Assembly (NCBI GenBank): GCA_019637855.1
Contig: JAHBUX010000004.1
Span: 1-64,000 of the forward strand
Source: Bdellovibrionales bacterium
GTDB lineage: Bacteria; Bdellovibrionota; Bdellovibrionia; Bdellovibrionales; UBA1609
DNA: 64,000 bases
Direction: 5' to 3'
Under the pieces are notes generated by a model. That model saw only the letters and a list, made by a program, of their open reading frames with translations, had not been told where the DNA came from and did no database searches. A program made the position numbers and the translations under genes. Of this stretch, positions 24,984 through 33,355 are shown in pieces (position 1 is the stretch's first letter; every line of letters starts with the position of its first letter).

Positions 24984-25004
24984 CCTGTCTCATTTTGAGA
25001 CAGG
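24984..25004. promoter_or_regulatory. Perfect 9-3-9 palindrome, candidate enhancer site
   Basis: CCTGTCTCA, three T, then TGAGACAGG. Its centre is about 98 bp upstream of the -12 element of the minus-strand gene at 24867, the usual distance for an NtrC-type activator site. The half CCTGTCTCAT and the dyad TCTCA-N3-TGAGA recur at 37773-37789 upstream of another sigma-54-type promoter. An alternative reading is a terminator hairpin, but only ATTTTAG follows it. Confidence 0.5.
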
Positions 25005-25059
25005 ATTTTAGACCTTGGTCGGGTGACTTCCGCCCAGTCGAGTCCTTACAATTGAGAGC

Positions 25060-25659
25060 ATGTTGCGCACCATTCGCCTTCTCCTATTCGTTGGTACTTT
25101 CCTCTATATATCTAACGCCAATGCCGCGATCTCGCCGATTTCCTTGGGCATTGTGCCCCCGCTGCAGTTCCCGCCCTCGGACTTCACCATTGCGGGTGCT
25201 CGTTTAAGCCTGCTGTATGGGCAGCAGCGCGACGTCTACGGACTGGACGTGGGGGTGATCGGCAATATCACTGAGGTGGCCTTTGTCGGCGTGAGTGTTT
25301 CTGGCGGTTTCAACTACCATAAGGGCATGACCACCGTCCTCGGCTTGCAACTTGCCGGCGGCGCTAATGTCACTACACAAAAGACACGAGTGTTTGGCCT
25401 GCAGGCTGCCGCCGGCGCAAATTATATGACCGCGGAATCCTCGGTGGTGGGCGTACAGTTGGCTCTGGCAAATTTGAGCGACCATACCACCATCTATGGA
25501 CTGCAGGTCGGCGTCTACAATCGCGCCTTGGCGGTCTACGGCTTTCAAGTTGGACTTATCAATGATGCCACAAATCTGCACGGCGTGCAGATCGGCTTGC
25601 TCAACTACAATCGTACCGGTACTCTCCTCGTTTCCCCGATCATCAACGTAGGATTCTAA
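25060..25659 (+). CDS. Surface-repeat protein (LA_2272-like)
   Basis: 199 residues with a signal peptide (ending SNANA) and tandem ~20-residue repeats of the form VYGLxVGxxN, GLQxAxGAN, YGLQVGVYNR, VYGFQVGLIND, HGVQIGLLNYN. Such Gly/Leu/Gln repeats occur in LA_2272-type surface proteins and probably form a beta-barrel or beta-solenoid; the C-terminal Phe (NVGF) suits an outer-membrane strand. Its stop is followed immediately by the ATG of the HIT-family gene, so the two are co-transcribed. Confidence 0.65.
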   Translation: MLRTIRLLLFVGTFLYISNANAAISPISLGIVPPLQFPPSDFTIAGARLSLLYGQQRDVYGLDVGVIGNITEVAFVGVSVSGGFNYHKGMTTVLGLQLAGGANVTTQKTRVFGLQAAAGANYMTAESSVVGVQLALANLSDHTTIYGLQVGVYNRALAVYGFQVGLINDATNLHGVQIGLLNYNRTGTLLVSPIINVGF

Positions 25660-26118
25660 ATGCCCACTGGGATTCACAAGAAGATACGGCTGGCCGAAAC
25701 AGGTCAGCTGCCTTCTGTTATTGTTCGACTGTCTTCAGGGTGGGTGGTGGCCGGTGATGTTCAACCTCTACGCGGCTATTGCATGATCCTGGCCGATCCG
25801 GTCACGCGCGATTTCAATGCCCTGAGCGAAGAGGAGCGCGTTCGTTACGCTCTCGATATGGGCCGCGTGGGCGATGCTCTTTTGCAAGTGCTCGGTGCCT
25901 ATCGCATTAACTATGAAACTTGGGGCAACTTGGATCCGGCTCTGCACACGCATATCGTCCCTCGCTACAAAGATGAGCCTGACGCTCAACGAATCCTGCC
26001 TCCCCGCCAAGCCTATGATTGGGGCGCGGGTCGCCCATTTGATCTGGCCGTCGATGGCGAATGGACGGAGGCTCTGGCCGAAGCTTTAAGGCCGTGGAAA
26101 AGTCCTGGGCATCTTTGA
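25660..26118 (+). CDS. HIT-family hydrolase-like protein
   Basis: 152 residues with the HIT-type active-site region ALHTHIVPRY. The canonical pattern is HxHxHxx; here the first His is Ala (A-L-H-T-H), while the catalytic second His and the third remain. The remaining sequence (GYCMILADPVTRDFNALSEEE) fits diadenosine-polyphosphate hydrolase-type members. It starts directly at the preceding stop. Confidence 0.75.
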   Translation: MPTGIHKKIRLAETGQLPSVIVRLSSGWVVAGDVQPLRGYCMILADPVTRDFNALSEEERVRYALDMGRVGDALLQVLGAYRINYETWGNLDPALHTHIVPRYKDEPDAQRILPPRQAYDWGAGRPFDLAVDGEWTEALAEALRPWKSPGHL

Positions 26119-26143
26119 CGTGTAAAAACTTAGGCTCTGGCAG

Positions 26144-26884
26144 CTAACGTAACAGAGAGTACAGAGGAATCGTGTCAAATGTGGCCACCGGGCGGAAACC
26201 GGCGGCGGGAAACATGCGCAGCGAAAGTTGCGGAATCTCCGTGGCGCTAAATACGGGAAGCGGATTATGACGAACAACGGTTTGCAAAATCTCTGCGCCG
26301 TAGCCGCGACCACGCAGTTCGGGACGTACCGCCAGGTGCATCAGCCTTGATAGGCCGGCGCTGTGAATCAGGCTGACTACAGCGGCCGTTTGCCCGTCTT
26401 TTTGAAATAAGAAGAAGCTACCGGTATAGCGGCGAAGCACGCGACCCATCCGTTGATGAAATGAGAACACAAAGTCCGTCCCACGCCCATAGCATAGGCG
26501 TGCCGCTTCCGCGAAGGCCCCAAGCTCCCCCGCCGCGCACCGGTGCATCGTAAGTGCGGGCGGGAAAGCCAGAGCGGTTGATGTTTCCGGATCAAAGTAC
26601 ATATAGGTGTAGGTGCCGAGACTCTTACTTTTAAAGTCACCGTGGAAGTCGCGCAAAAATCCTTCAAGTCCATGAACCTGATAGAAGGTTTCTAAGCGGT
26701 TGGCGTCCACCAACTCAAAGCGATGACCGACATCGGGAGTATAAATCGCATTGCTCCACAAATGGGTCGGACTCAAAACGTCGTACACCAAACAATGGCC
26801 TTCGACTTCATGATGTTGAGCAAAGACGCTCCATACATCAGCCTCAGCCTTGTTGATGCGGTTCAATACCTCCTCGTCCGTCAT
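26144..26884 (-). CDS. GNAT-family N-acetyltransferase
   Basis: 246 residues. The C-terminal half has the acetyl-CoA-binding motif LAVRPELRGRGYGAEIL at about residues 187-203, preceded by a strand AAVVSLIHSA. The N-terminal half is a separate domain of unknown fold. The substrate is unknown. Convergent with the HIT-family gene after a 25-nt gap. Confidence 0.75.
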   Translation of the reverse strand: MTDEEVLNRINKAEADVWSVFAQHHEVEGHCLVYDVLSPTHLWSNAIYTPDVGHRFELVDANRLETFYQVHGLEGFLRDFHGDFKSKSLGTYTYMYFDPETSTALAFPPALTMHRCAAGELGAFAEAARLCYGRGTDFVFSFHQRMGRVLRRYTGSFFLFQKDGQTAAVVSLIHSAGLSRLMHLAVRPELRGRGYGAEILQTVVRHNPLPVFSATEIPQLSLRMFPAAGFRPVATFDTIPLYSLLR

Positions 26885-27099
26885 CTCTGCTCTCCTACTT
26901 GAGAAAAGTGAGACCGGTAGGCGCAGCTCAAAAGGCCGTTGTGATGAAAAAGGGTAGGCGCACTACCGGTCCCTCGGGTTGCGCTTAGACAATACAACCG
27001 ATGTGCCACGTCCACTGACATTCACAGCGAGTTGACGACACTTCCCTTCCCAACCTGTCGACGGCCGCGTGACACATCCACGTTTTTGGTAAAATTCGT

Positions 27100-28083
27100 G
27101 TGTCGAGACGAGACGCTGTTCTGCTTCTTTACATTTTTCGGAGAATTTGTGACGCTAACTGCGTGAATCGCGTTCGCGGCGTACTTATTTTGCTGATTCT
27201 TGGCATCAGTCTCTGGTTTGTGTGGAATAAACCACGCACCAATACGGTGATTAAGAACACTGAAAATGAATTCGCGGATGAGCGCCCCTCAGCCCCCGCT
27301 TCGCAGGCCATGAAGACGAAGAGCGTGGTGGTAACCTCACCCGCGCCTCGCGTGAGTCTTCCCGTGCAAATGCCTGCTGCCTCCGCCGATCCCCATAAAC
27401 CACCTGACAACAGCATGCCCTTTGAAGTGATCAAAGGTTTTGTCGTGGCTTATGGTGATATCCTCTTGGGCAAGCCTACGCGCGACGACTTTCCACCCAC
27501 GGGCTTTATCAAGGCGCAAAAACCGCAGCTTTGGGCGCGAGGTGAAATCCCTTTTTCTTTACATGAGAGCCTGCCTAATCCCGAGCGTGTCTTGCGCGCG
27601 ATCGCTTATTTCAACGAAAACACCAGCGTGAAGTTCGTCCCTTATTCAGGCCAAGCTGACAATATCGTGTTTATGCCTTTCGACGGCATCTGCTTGTCCT
27701 ATCTGGGCAAAATCGGCGGCAACCAACCCATCTACCTGGACGATCGCTGCGGCGATCAAGAGGTGATGCACGAAATCCTGCATGCGCTAGGTTTTATTCA
27801 CGAGCACTCGCGCCCCGATCGCGACGCTTACGTTCAGGTGAATTGGGACAATATCGAAGAAGACAAACAGAGTCAGTTCATGGTTATGCCTGACAGTATC
27901 AGTGAATCCGCTAGTGGCCGACCTTTCGACTTCAATTCGATAATGATGTATTCGCCGGACATCTTCGCACTCGACCGATCGCGCCCCACCATTCAATCAC
28001 GCCGTGACACCGCCATCGCCCCCGTTCAAGAAGGCCTAAGCGCTGAAGATCTAAATCGCCTAAGGAAAATGTATCCACGTTGA
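27100..28083 (+). CDS. Astacin-like (M12A) zinc metalloprotease
   Basis: 327 residues. The zinc-binding motif HEILHALGFIHEHSR (three His ligands plus Glu) and the Met-turn IMMYSP are diagnostic of astacins; the catalytic domain spans about residues 135-325. A hydrophobic anchor (GVLILLILGISLWFVW) and a Pro/Ala-rich linker precede it. The start is uncertain: GTG at 27100 and GTG at 27163 both lack a good ribosome-binding site, and the second puts the anchor at the N-terminus. Likely a secreted or membrane-tethered protease; a predatory role would suit the organism but is inference. Confidence 0.85.
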   Translation: MSRRDAVLLLYIFRRICDANCVNRVRGVLILLILGISLWFVWNKPRTNTVIKNTENEFADERPSAPASQAMKTKSVVVTSPAPRVSLPVQMPAASADPHKPPDNSMPFEVIKGFVVAYGDILLGKPTRDDFPPTGFIKAQKPQLWARGEIPFSLHESLPNPERVLRAIAYFNENTSVKFVPYSGQADNIVFMPFDGICLSYLGKIGGNQPIYLDDRCGDQEVMHEILHALGFIHEHSRPDRDAYVQVNWDNIEEDKQSQFMVMPDSISESASGRPFDFNSIMMYSPDIFALDRSRPTIQSRRDTAIAPVQEGLSAEDLNRLRKMYPR

Positions 28084-28152
28084 TTTATGTCGGCCAAATT
28101 TTTTAATACAATTTTGATTTCAGAATCCCAGGCAAGGAATTCTAAGGAAGAA

Positions 28153-28183
28153 GTGCGCGCGGGCAGCCAAGCCACCCGCACAC
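28153..28183 (-). terminator. Possible terminator of the RRM gene
   Basis: On the minus strand GUGUGCGGG can pair imperfectly with CCCGCGCGCAC around a short loop, followed by TTCTTCC. It lies 15-45 bases beyond the stop of the RNA-binding protein gene. The stem has a bulge and the T-run is weak. Confidence 0.4.
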
Positions 28184-28197
28184 GTCTTTGCTACTAA

Positions 28198-28512
28198 CTA
28201 GTAACGGTTGCGTCCGCCGCCGCCGCCACCGAAACCGCCACGACCACCGCCGCCTTCGCGGGGAGCTTGCGGGCGAGCTTCGCTGATGTTCATTGCACGG
28301 CCGTCCATAGTGGCGCCGTTGAACTGCTTGATCACTTCTGCAGCTTCGTCATCGGTCGACATTTCGACGAAACCGAAACCTTTGCTGCGGCCAGTGTCGC
28401 GGTCAGTGATGATTTTCACCGACTCAACAGTGCCGCACTCAGCGAACGACTGCGACAGATCTTGTTCAGTGGCAGAGAAGGGCAGATTGCCCACGTATAG
28501 TTTTTTACCCAT
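28198..28512 (-). CDS. RRM-type RNA-binding protein
   Basis: 104 residues: one RNA-recognition motif (RNP2 LYVGNLPF at 5-12, RNP1 KGFGFVEM at about 44-51) followed by a short Gly/Arg tail (GGGGRGGFGGGG). This is the typical layout of bacterial and cyanobacterial Rbp proteins, often cold-induced, which bind RNA and may act as chaperones. The ribosome-binding site GGAGG lies fully inside an 8-bp hairpin (28517-28550), so translation is probably controlled by RNA structure. Confidence 0.92.
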   Translation of the reverse strand: MGKKLYVGNLPFSATEQDLSQSFAECGTVESVKIITDRDTGRSKGFGFVEMSTDDEAAEVIKQFNGATMDGRAMNISEARPQAPREGGGGRGGFGGGGGGRNRY

Positions 28513-28516
28513 GTTA

Positions 28517-28550
28517 ACCTCCGTTGGTCCAGGGGGGCCGCTACGGAGGT
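28517..28550 (-). promoter_or_regulatory. Hairpin sequestering the RRM ribosome-binding site
   Basis: On the minus strand ACCTCCGT (28550-28543) is exactly complementary to ACGGAGGT (28524-28517), which contains the GGAGG five bases upstream of the ATG. The stem is 8 bp with an 18-nt loop. Such a structure hides the ribosome-binding site and could act as a temperature switch or as a binding site for the RRM protein itself. Confidence 0.6.
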
Positions 28551-28702
28551 CAAAACGGTATGCTTAGATCCTAGTAGACGACGAATTCTTAAAACTGCGG
28601 GCAATGTAGCAGACGGCCCTGTTCGACGCAAACTGAAAAGCCTACATCGAAAGGTATACCCAGAGCGCCTAGAGCCTGGGCAGCAGGCTCGTTTTAAAGC
28701 CT

Positions 28703-29410
28703 CTAAACCGTCATTTCTTTGAGATGGCGGCGCAACTCACGCCTCTGCCGCCGGTCTAAGCCGGTGAACTCAATGCCCACGCCCGACGGATATATCCCCC
28801 GGGCTTCCGTGCAGCGAACCACCCGGCCCTCACAGCGTAACCGTGCAAAGGTGCCAAAAGACAGCCGCAAGGTGATACGGTCATCCACGCTCAAAGGAGC
28901 GCCTTTGAGCGGAATAAACAAACCTGTTTCTGAAACATCGAAAGTTTCCGCGCGCAAGGAGACCTTGCGCGGACTGCCGATGATCAAGGGTAAACTTAAG
29001 CGATGGCGATGCGAGCGCATCCACCAACGACGGTGCGGCTGACGAATCAACTCCGTCACCTCCGGCATCCACAGTGGACCGTTTAAGGCAGCAAAGCCTA
29101 AAGTCCCTAAGGCAGCCGTAAAGGGCGAAAAATCAATAGCGTAGTAGCCGACAAAAAAGTTGTTCATGGCCACCACACCGGTCAACGCCAGCATGGCTCG
29201 ACGACTTAACGGTGAGGCATTGGCGACCAAGAAGGCTGTGACTAAACAGCCCGCGATCACCAGCCAATTCAAGATCGTCAGCTTGCCAGCAACGGCGCTG
29301 AACTCATGCCATGTGTGTCCATAGAGCACCATGATTTGAGCCGGTAGAGCTAACCCCACCGCAACTAAAGCGAAAGACAACGCTAACAACGGACGTGGGC
29401 GGCGTTGCAT
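28703..29410 (-). CDS. Membrane protein with C-terminal PilZ domain
   Basis: 235 residues. About four hydrophobic spans in the first 110 residues, then a PilZ domain at about 130-225 with RSHRHRLSLPL (an RxxxR-like segment), DVSETG (DxSxxG) and YPSGVGIEF. PilZ domains bind c-di-GMP; the presence of both motifs suggests binding is retained. It lies four bases downstream of the transglycosylase gene and is probably co-transcribed with it. Confidence 0.8.
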   Translation of the reverse strand: MQRRPRPLLALSFALVAVGLALPAQIMVLYGHTWHEFSAVAGKLTILNWLVIAGCLVTAFLVANASPLSRRAMLALTGVVAMNNFFVGYYAIDFSPFTAALGTLGFAALNGPLWMPEVTELIRQPHRRWWMRSHRHRLSLPLIIGSPRKVSLRAETFDVSETGLFIPLKGAPLSVDDRITLRLSFGTFARLRCEGRVVRCTEARGIYPSGVGIEFTGLDRRQRRELRRHLKEMTV

Positions 29411-29413
29411 TCT

Positions 29414-30496
29414 TCACTCCTCCTTGTGCGCGAAGTACGAGCAATAGCTCGTCACTCGCTTAACATACTTGCGGGCCTCACCCAGTTCCTCATCCTCGAG
29501 GTAGGCGGGGCCACGATTTACCAAAGCCGCGGACACCCGCTTCGCTCCGGAATTATAACTAGCTAAAAGAACCTCACTGAAGGCTAAATCCGAATCACCT
29601 AAGTTCTTCTCAATCAACGCTCGCTTGTCGGGTCGACTCCAGTATTCCGAAAGATAGGCCAAATATTCAATTCCGCCCTTGATCGATAGCGCCGGGTTTA
29701 AACGCCATTCGTTGGTAGCGTTGATCTTGCCATTCAGAATCGCCATACGCAGAACCGGCAACGGCATCTGATCAATGCCCGCATAGCGCGGCCAACCGTT
29801 GTTGGCCCGTACCACTTCTGCCTCACCCAAGGCGGTCACCTGGGTCAAACCCAGCGCGCGCCCCGAACTGATGGCACTGGGATCAAAACCCGACTCCTGC
29901 GCAATCAGGCCAGCCACATAAAACGGGTTGAGATTACGCGAAATCGCCTGCTGATTGATGATTTGAACCATCAAAGATGGCGGCTCGAATTCAGGCACAC
30001 TGGCCAGCGCGCGGCTCGCTTCAAAAGCTGAGCAGCTGGGCGGCTCGTAGTACGACCAAACCGGCTTGCTCTGCGCCTCACGCTGATAGGTCGCCTTAAC
30101 GCGATTTTCACTCAGCGCACTTAAGCGCACATGCGGTACTGTCAGCCGCAAACGACGACGAGAAGAATCTAAATACGTGCGCTCAGCCCGCGCCAGAAAT
30201 CCGTGTGTAACGTCGAGACCGTTGTAGGACAATTGCATCCAATGGTCCTTAGGAACACCTTCAGGATCTTCGACAATAATAGAGAAGGATGTAGGGCCGT
30301 GCAGAACTTGATGTGAAGGATAGAAGCTCACGCGTGTATCGCGCCCGTTCCACGGCTGAACTTTGCCGTCTCCCATGGAAACGAGCTTGGGAAGACCATT
30401 GATGGCGCCAAAAGGCGACATTGGTCCCGCGCACGCCGTAAGCATGATCAAATTGAGACAACCCGATAGGGCGGTTGTAAACGTCCTAATGCCCAT
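29414..30496 (-). CDS. SLT-family lytic transglycosylase lipoprotein
   Basis: 360 residues with a lipobox (MLTAC, Cys 22). The catalytic domain at about residues 190-340 has LIAQESGFDPSAIS (catalytic Glu), GRALGLTQVTALG, KGGIEYLAYL and LLASYNSGAKRV, in the order expected for Slt/MltC-type enzymes. The N-terminal ~150 residues form a separate domain of unknown type. It cleaves the glycan strand in the periplasm. Confidence 0.88.
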   Translation of the reverse strand: MGIRTFTTALSGCLNLIMLTACAGPMSPFGAINGLPKLVSMGDGKVQPWNGRDTRVSFYPSHQVLHGPTSFSIIVEDPEGVPKDHWMQLSYNGLDVTHGFLARAERTYLDSSRRRLRLTVPHVRLSALSENRVKATYQREAQSKPVWSYYEPPSCSAFEASRALASVPEFEPPSLMVQIINQQAISRNLNPFYVAGLIAQESGFDPSAISSGRALGLTQVTALGEAEVVRANNGWPRYAGIDQMPLPVLRMAILNGKINATNEWRLNPALSIKGGIEYLAYLSEYWSRPDKRALIEKNLGDSDLAFSEVLLASYNSGAKRVSAALVNRGPAYLEDEELGEARKYVKRVTSYCSYFAHKEE

Positions 30497-30621
30497 GCTT
30501 TACTTTTCGGAAAGATGGGCCCGACGTTTGACGGGTGATTTCACCTTGAGTCAAAGAAGATGTACGCGCGTAACAAACGGAAACGCGAGTGCACTAAGCT
30601 GATGCGTTCGAAGGAAAATGT

Positions 30622-30888
30622 TTAGTCAGATTCGGCTTGCGTCGTCGGACGGCAGCCGTTCCAATCGTTCTGATTTTTGTCACTATGGCGGCAAAAGTAC
30701 TCTTGCCCGCCGCAGGTCACATACCACGAACGGTACCAGCCGTGGCTAGTGACTTCCACCGGCTTAATCTCTTTGGGGTCGCAACTTACATATTTGGCGC
30801 TAATTTTCTCGTACTTGGGTACTGACGAGCAGGCGCTGATAGCCAGCGCAGCAAAAGCGAGAAGAACTGTCCGAGTGAGTAAGGTCAT
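30622..30888 (-). CDS. Small lipoprotein
   Basis: 88 residues with a lipobox (ISAC, Cys 20) and four further Cys (VSCDP, VTCGG, YFCRH, NGCRP) likely in two disulfides. No family recognised. Single gene between the transglycosylase and GH3 genes on the same strand. Confidence 0.65.
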   Translation of the reverse strand: MTLLTRTVLLAFAALAISACSSVPKYEKISAKYVSCDPKEIKPVEVTSHGWYRSWYVTCGGQEYFCRHSDKNQNDWNGCRPTTQAESD

Positions 30889-30977
30889 ATAAACTCCTCG
30901 GTCAAAGAATAGCAGGAATCTTTAAAAAAGCGTCAACGGACTCAGCAAAACACTAAGTCCGTATCAATACGAGACGT

Positions 30978-33272
30978 TTACAGGAGCGTAAAACCAGCTT
31001 CCTTCACATTGTCAGAAGATGTGCCTACAAAAACTTTGAAGTCGCCCGGCTCGGCAACCCACTTCATGTTCTTGTCATAAAACTTCAGGTCTTCTAACGC
31101 CACTTCGAAGGTCACTTGTTTGCTCTCACCCTTTTTAAGAAAAACCTTTTGAAAGCCGCGCAGTTGCTTCACAGGACGCGTGACAGAAGCCACCATATCG
31201 CGGACGTAGAGTTGGGCTGTCTCTTCTCCATCGTGCTCACCGTTGTTGGTGATGGTCACGCTCACCTTCAGTTTTTGCGTCGGTTTGATTTTAGCGCTGC
31301 TCAACTTGAGATCGGAATAATCAAATTTACCGTAGCTCAAACCGTGCCCAAACGCATACAGCGGAGTATTGGCCACATCCAGATACTGCGAGCGGTATTT
31401 GTCTTTGCCGTCATACGGGCGGCCCGTGTTTTTGTGACTGTAATAGATTGGAATCTGCCCCTCATTGCGTGGGAATGTGACCGGCAGTTTGCCCGAAGGG
31501 CTATGGTCACCAAACAGCACATCAGCGATAGCATTGCCGCTCTCGGTGCCGGGAAACCAAACGGCCAGCATGGCATCGCTCTGCGCGGCTTCTGCCTCAA
31601 GAGCCAACGGACGACCACTGAAAATCAGAGTGATCACAGGCTTGCCTGTCGCACGGACGGCCTTAAGGAGTTCTTGCTGAGGCTCAGGCACGCGAATAGA
31701 GGTGCGCGATGCGGCCTCACCGCTCAGGCCATGCGACTCGCCGATAGCCATCACGACAACATCCGCCTTCTTCGCGGTCCTCACTGCTTCATTGATCATC
31801 TCTTCGCGCGAGCGCTTATCCTTGGTCAAGTTGGCGCCGTGCTCGTTCTGCACTTTCAACATGGCCTCGTCATAGAAGAACTCAGAGCCCTTGGCATGCA
31901 GCACTTTCACCTTAGAGCCGCCCACTTGTTTGAGGCCATCAATCACAGTGATGGCCTTTTTCCACTCATCCATAGCCGAGCCCGCTGCTGACCACGCACC
32001 AATAAGATCGCGCTGATTGTCCGCCATAGGACCGATGACAGCAATCGTACCCTCGCGCTTCAGCGGCAACGCACCGTTGTCGTTCTTCAACAACACCAAA
32101 GAGCGACGAGCCACATCGCGAGCCACCGCTCGGTTCTCCGGCGTCAGCATGGCCTTCTCGGCCCGCTTCTCATCACTGAAGCGATACGGATCATCAAACA
32201 GCCCCAGCTTGTACTTGGCCTCCAAAACACGGCGAACTGAAGTGTCCAACTGAGCCTTGGAGATTTTGCCCTCTTTCACCAATTGCGGCAGATATTTCGG
32301 ATAAGCCCCGCTCATCATGTCCATTTCCGAACCGGCGCGGAAGGACTGCAAAGCCGCATCTTTCAAATCTTTGGCGACACCGTGCGGGATCAGTTCATAG
32401 ATAGCCGTGTAATCGGTGACCACAAACCCTTTGAACTTCCACTGCTTGCGCAAAACATCGTTGAGCAACCAATCGTTAGCAGTAGCCGGAACACCGTTAA
32501 TATCATTGAATGAGGTCATAGCTGTCGCCGCACCAGCATCGATGGCGGCTTTATAAACAGGTAAATAGCTCTCCCACAACTCACGGTCGCTCATGTCCAC
32601 AGGATTGTAATCTCGACCGGCTACTGGAGCGCCATACACCGCAAAGTGCTTCACACAGGCCAGCACGCGATCAGTAGCGCCCGGTTTATCGCCTTGAAAG
32701 CCGCGCACACGAGCGGCCGCGATCTTCGAACCCAACCATACATCTTCACCCGCGCCTTCCATAATACGACCCCAACGCGGATCGCGTGAAATATCGACCA
32801 TGGGCGCAAAGGTCCAATGAATTCCGTCGGCGGACGCCTCTTTGGCAGCTACTGCCGCCGCATCTTCGATACGCTTCATGTCCCAACTCGCGGCTTCACC
32901 AAGCGGAATTGGAAAGATCGTGCGGTGACCATGAATCACGTCGTAACCAAACAGAAGTGGAATTTTCAGCCGCGTTTTTTCAACCGCCACCTGCTGCAAC
33001 TCGCGCGTGAACTTAGGCGTAAACGCATTTAAGAGGGAGCCCACGCGGCCGGCGATGATATCCTCACGATAGTTCTCGCGCACGGTGTTTCCGGTCTTCG
33101 ACATATCCGCACTATATTGCGTGAGCTGCCCAGCTTTCTCTTCAAGAGTCATCTTGGACATCAGATTGTTGATGAATTTGTTCATCTTCGCAGTGTCCGT
33201 GGTTTTAGCCGTGGGGGCCGCGAAAGCGGTGTTCATGACGAGAGCGGCAAACAAGCCGACGACGATGCGCAT
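30978..33272 (-). CDS. bglX: GH3 family beta-glucosidase (BglX-like)
   Basis: 764 residues from the ATG at 33272, which follows AAGGAG; signal peptide ends at AFAAP. The GH3 N-terminal barrel contains GRIMEGAGEDVWLGS, KHFAVYGAPVAGRDYN and the catalytic nucleophile Asp in FKGFVVTDYTAI; the C-terminal alpha/beta sandwich has EAASRTSIRVPEPQQELL, and a fibronectin-III-like domain ends the protein. It releases glucose or related sugars from beta-linked oligosaccharides in the periplasm. It lies 83 bases downstream of a sugar-type MFS transporter and a two-component system, all on one strand. Confidence 0.93.
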   Translation of the reverse strand: MRIVVGLFAALVMNTAFAAPTAKTTDTAKMNKFINNLMSKMTLEEKAGQLTQYSADMSKTGNTVRENYREDIIAGRVGSLLNAFTPKFTRELQQVAVEKTRLKIPLLFGYDVIHGHRTIFPIPLGEAASWDMKRIEDAAAVAAKEASADGIHWTFAPMVDISRDPRWGRIMEGAGEDVWLGSKIAAARVRGFQGDKPGATDRVLACVKHFAVYGAPVAGRDYNPVDMSDRELWESYLPVYKAAIDAGAATAMTSFNDINGVPATANDWLLNDVLRKQWKFKGFVVTDYTAIYELIPHGVAKDLKDAALQSFRAGSEMDMMSGAYPKYLPQLVKEGKISKAQLDTSVRRVLEAKYKLGLFDDPYRFSDEKRAEKAMLTPENRAVARDVARRSLVLLKNDNGALPLKREGTIAVIGPMADNQRDLIGAWSAAGSAMDEWKKAITVIDGLKQVGGSKVKVLHAKGSEFFYDEAMLKVQNEHGANLTKDKRSREEMINEAVRTAKKADVVVMAIGESHGLSGEAASRTSIRVPEPQQELLKAVRATGKPVITLIFSGRPLALEAEAAQSDAMLAVWFPGTESGNAIADVLFGDHSPSGKLPVTFPRNEGQIPIYYSHKNTGRPYDGKDKYRSQYLDVANTPLYAFGHGLSYGKFDYSDLKLSSAKIKPTQKLKVSVTITNNGEHDGEETAQLYVRDMVASVTRPVKQLRGFQKVFLKKGESKQVTFEVALEDLKFYDKNMKWVAEPGDFKVFVGTSSDNVKEAGFTLL

Positions 33273-33355
33273 GCAGACTCCTTGGAAAAGGAGTTGGATT
33301 AGCAAAGTCAGCGGCTAAAGGCCAACACCGATAGTGATCTTCGCCAAGGCGCGGC

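Noticed and set aside
24996-25060. Sigma-54 promoter for the surface-repeat gene at 25060
   Set aside because: GG and GC in GGGTGACTTCCGC are 9, not 10, bases apart and TTGC is absent.
26912-26971. Inverted repeat GACCGGTAG/CTACCGGTC with a repeated GGTAGGCGCA, considered as a riboswitch
   Set aside because: It does not match c-di-GMP, cobalamin or other riboswitch cores I know, and the loop of about 40 bases has no further conserved structure; the downstream gene start is also uncertain.
31116-31991. Plus-strand ORF of 291 residues opposite the GH3 gene
   Set aside because: It is fully antisense to the conserved bglX coding sequence and shows no domain or ribosome-binding site.
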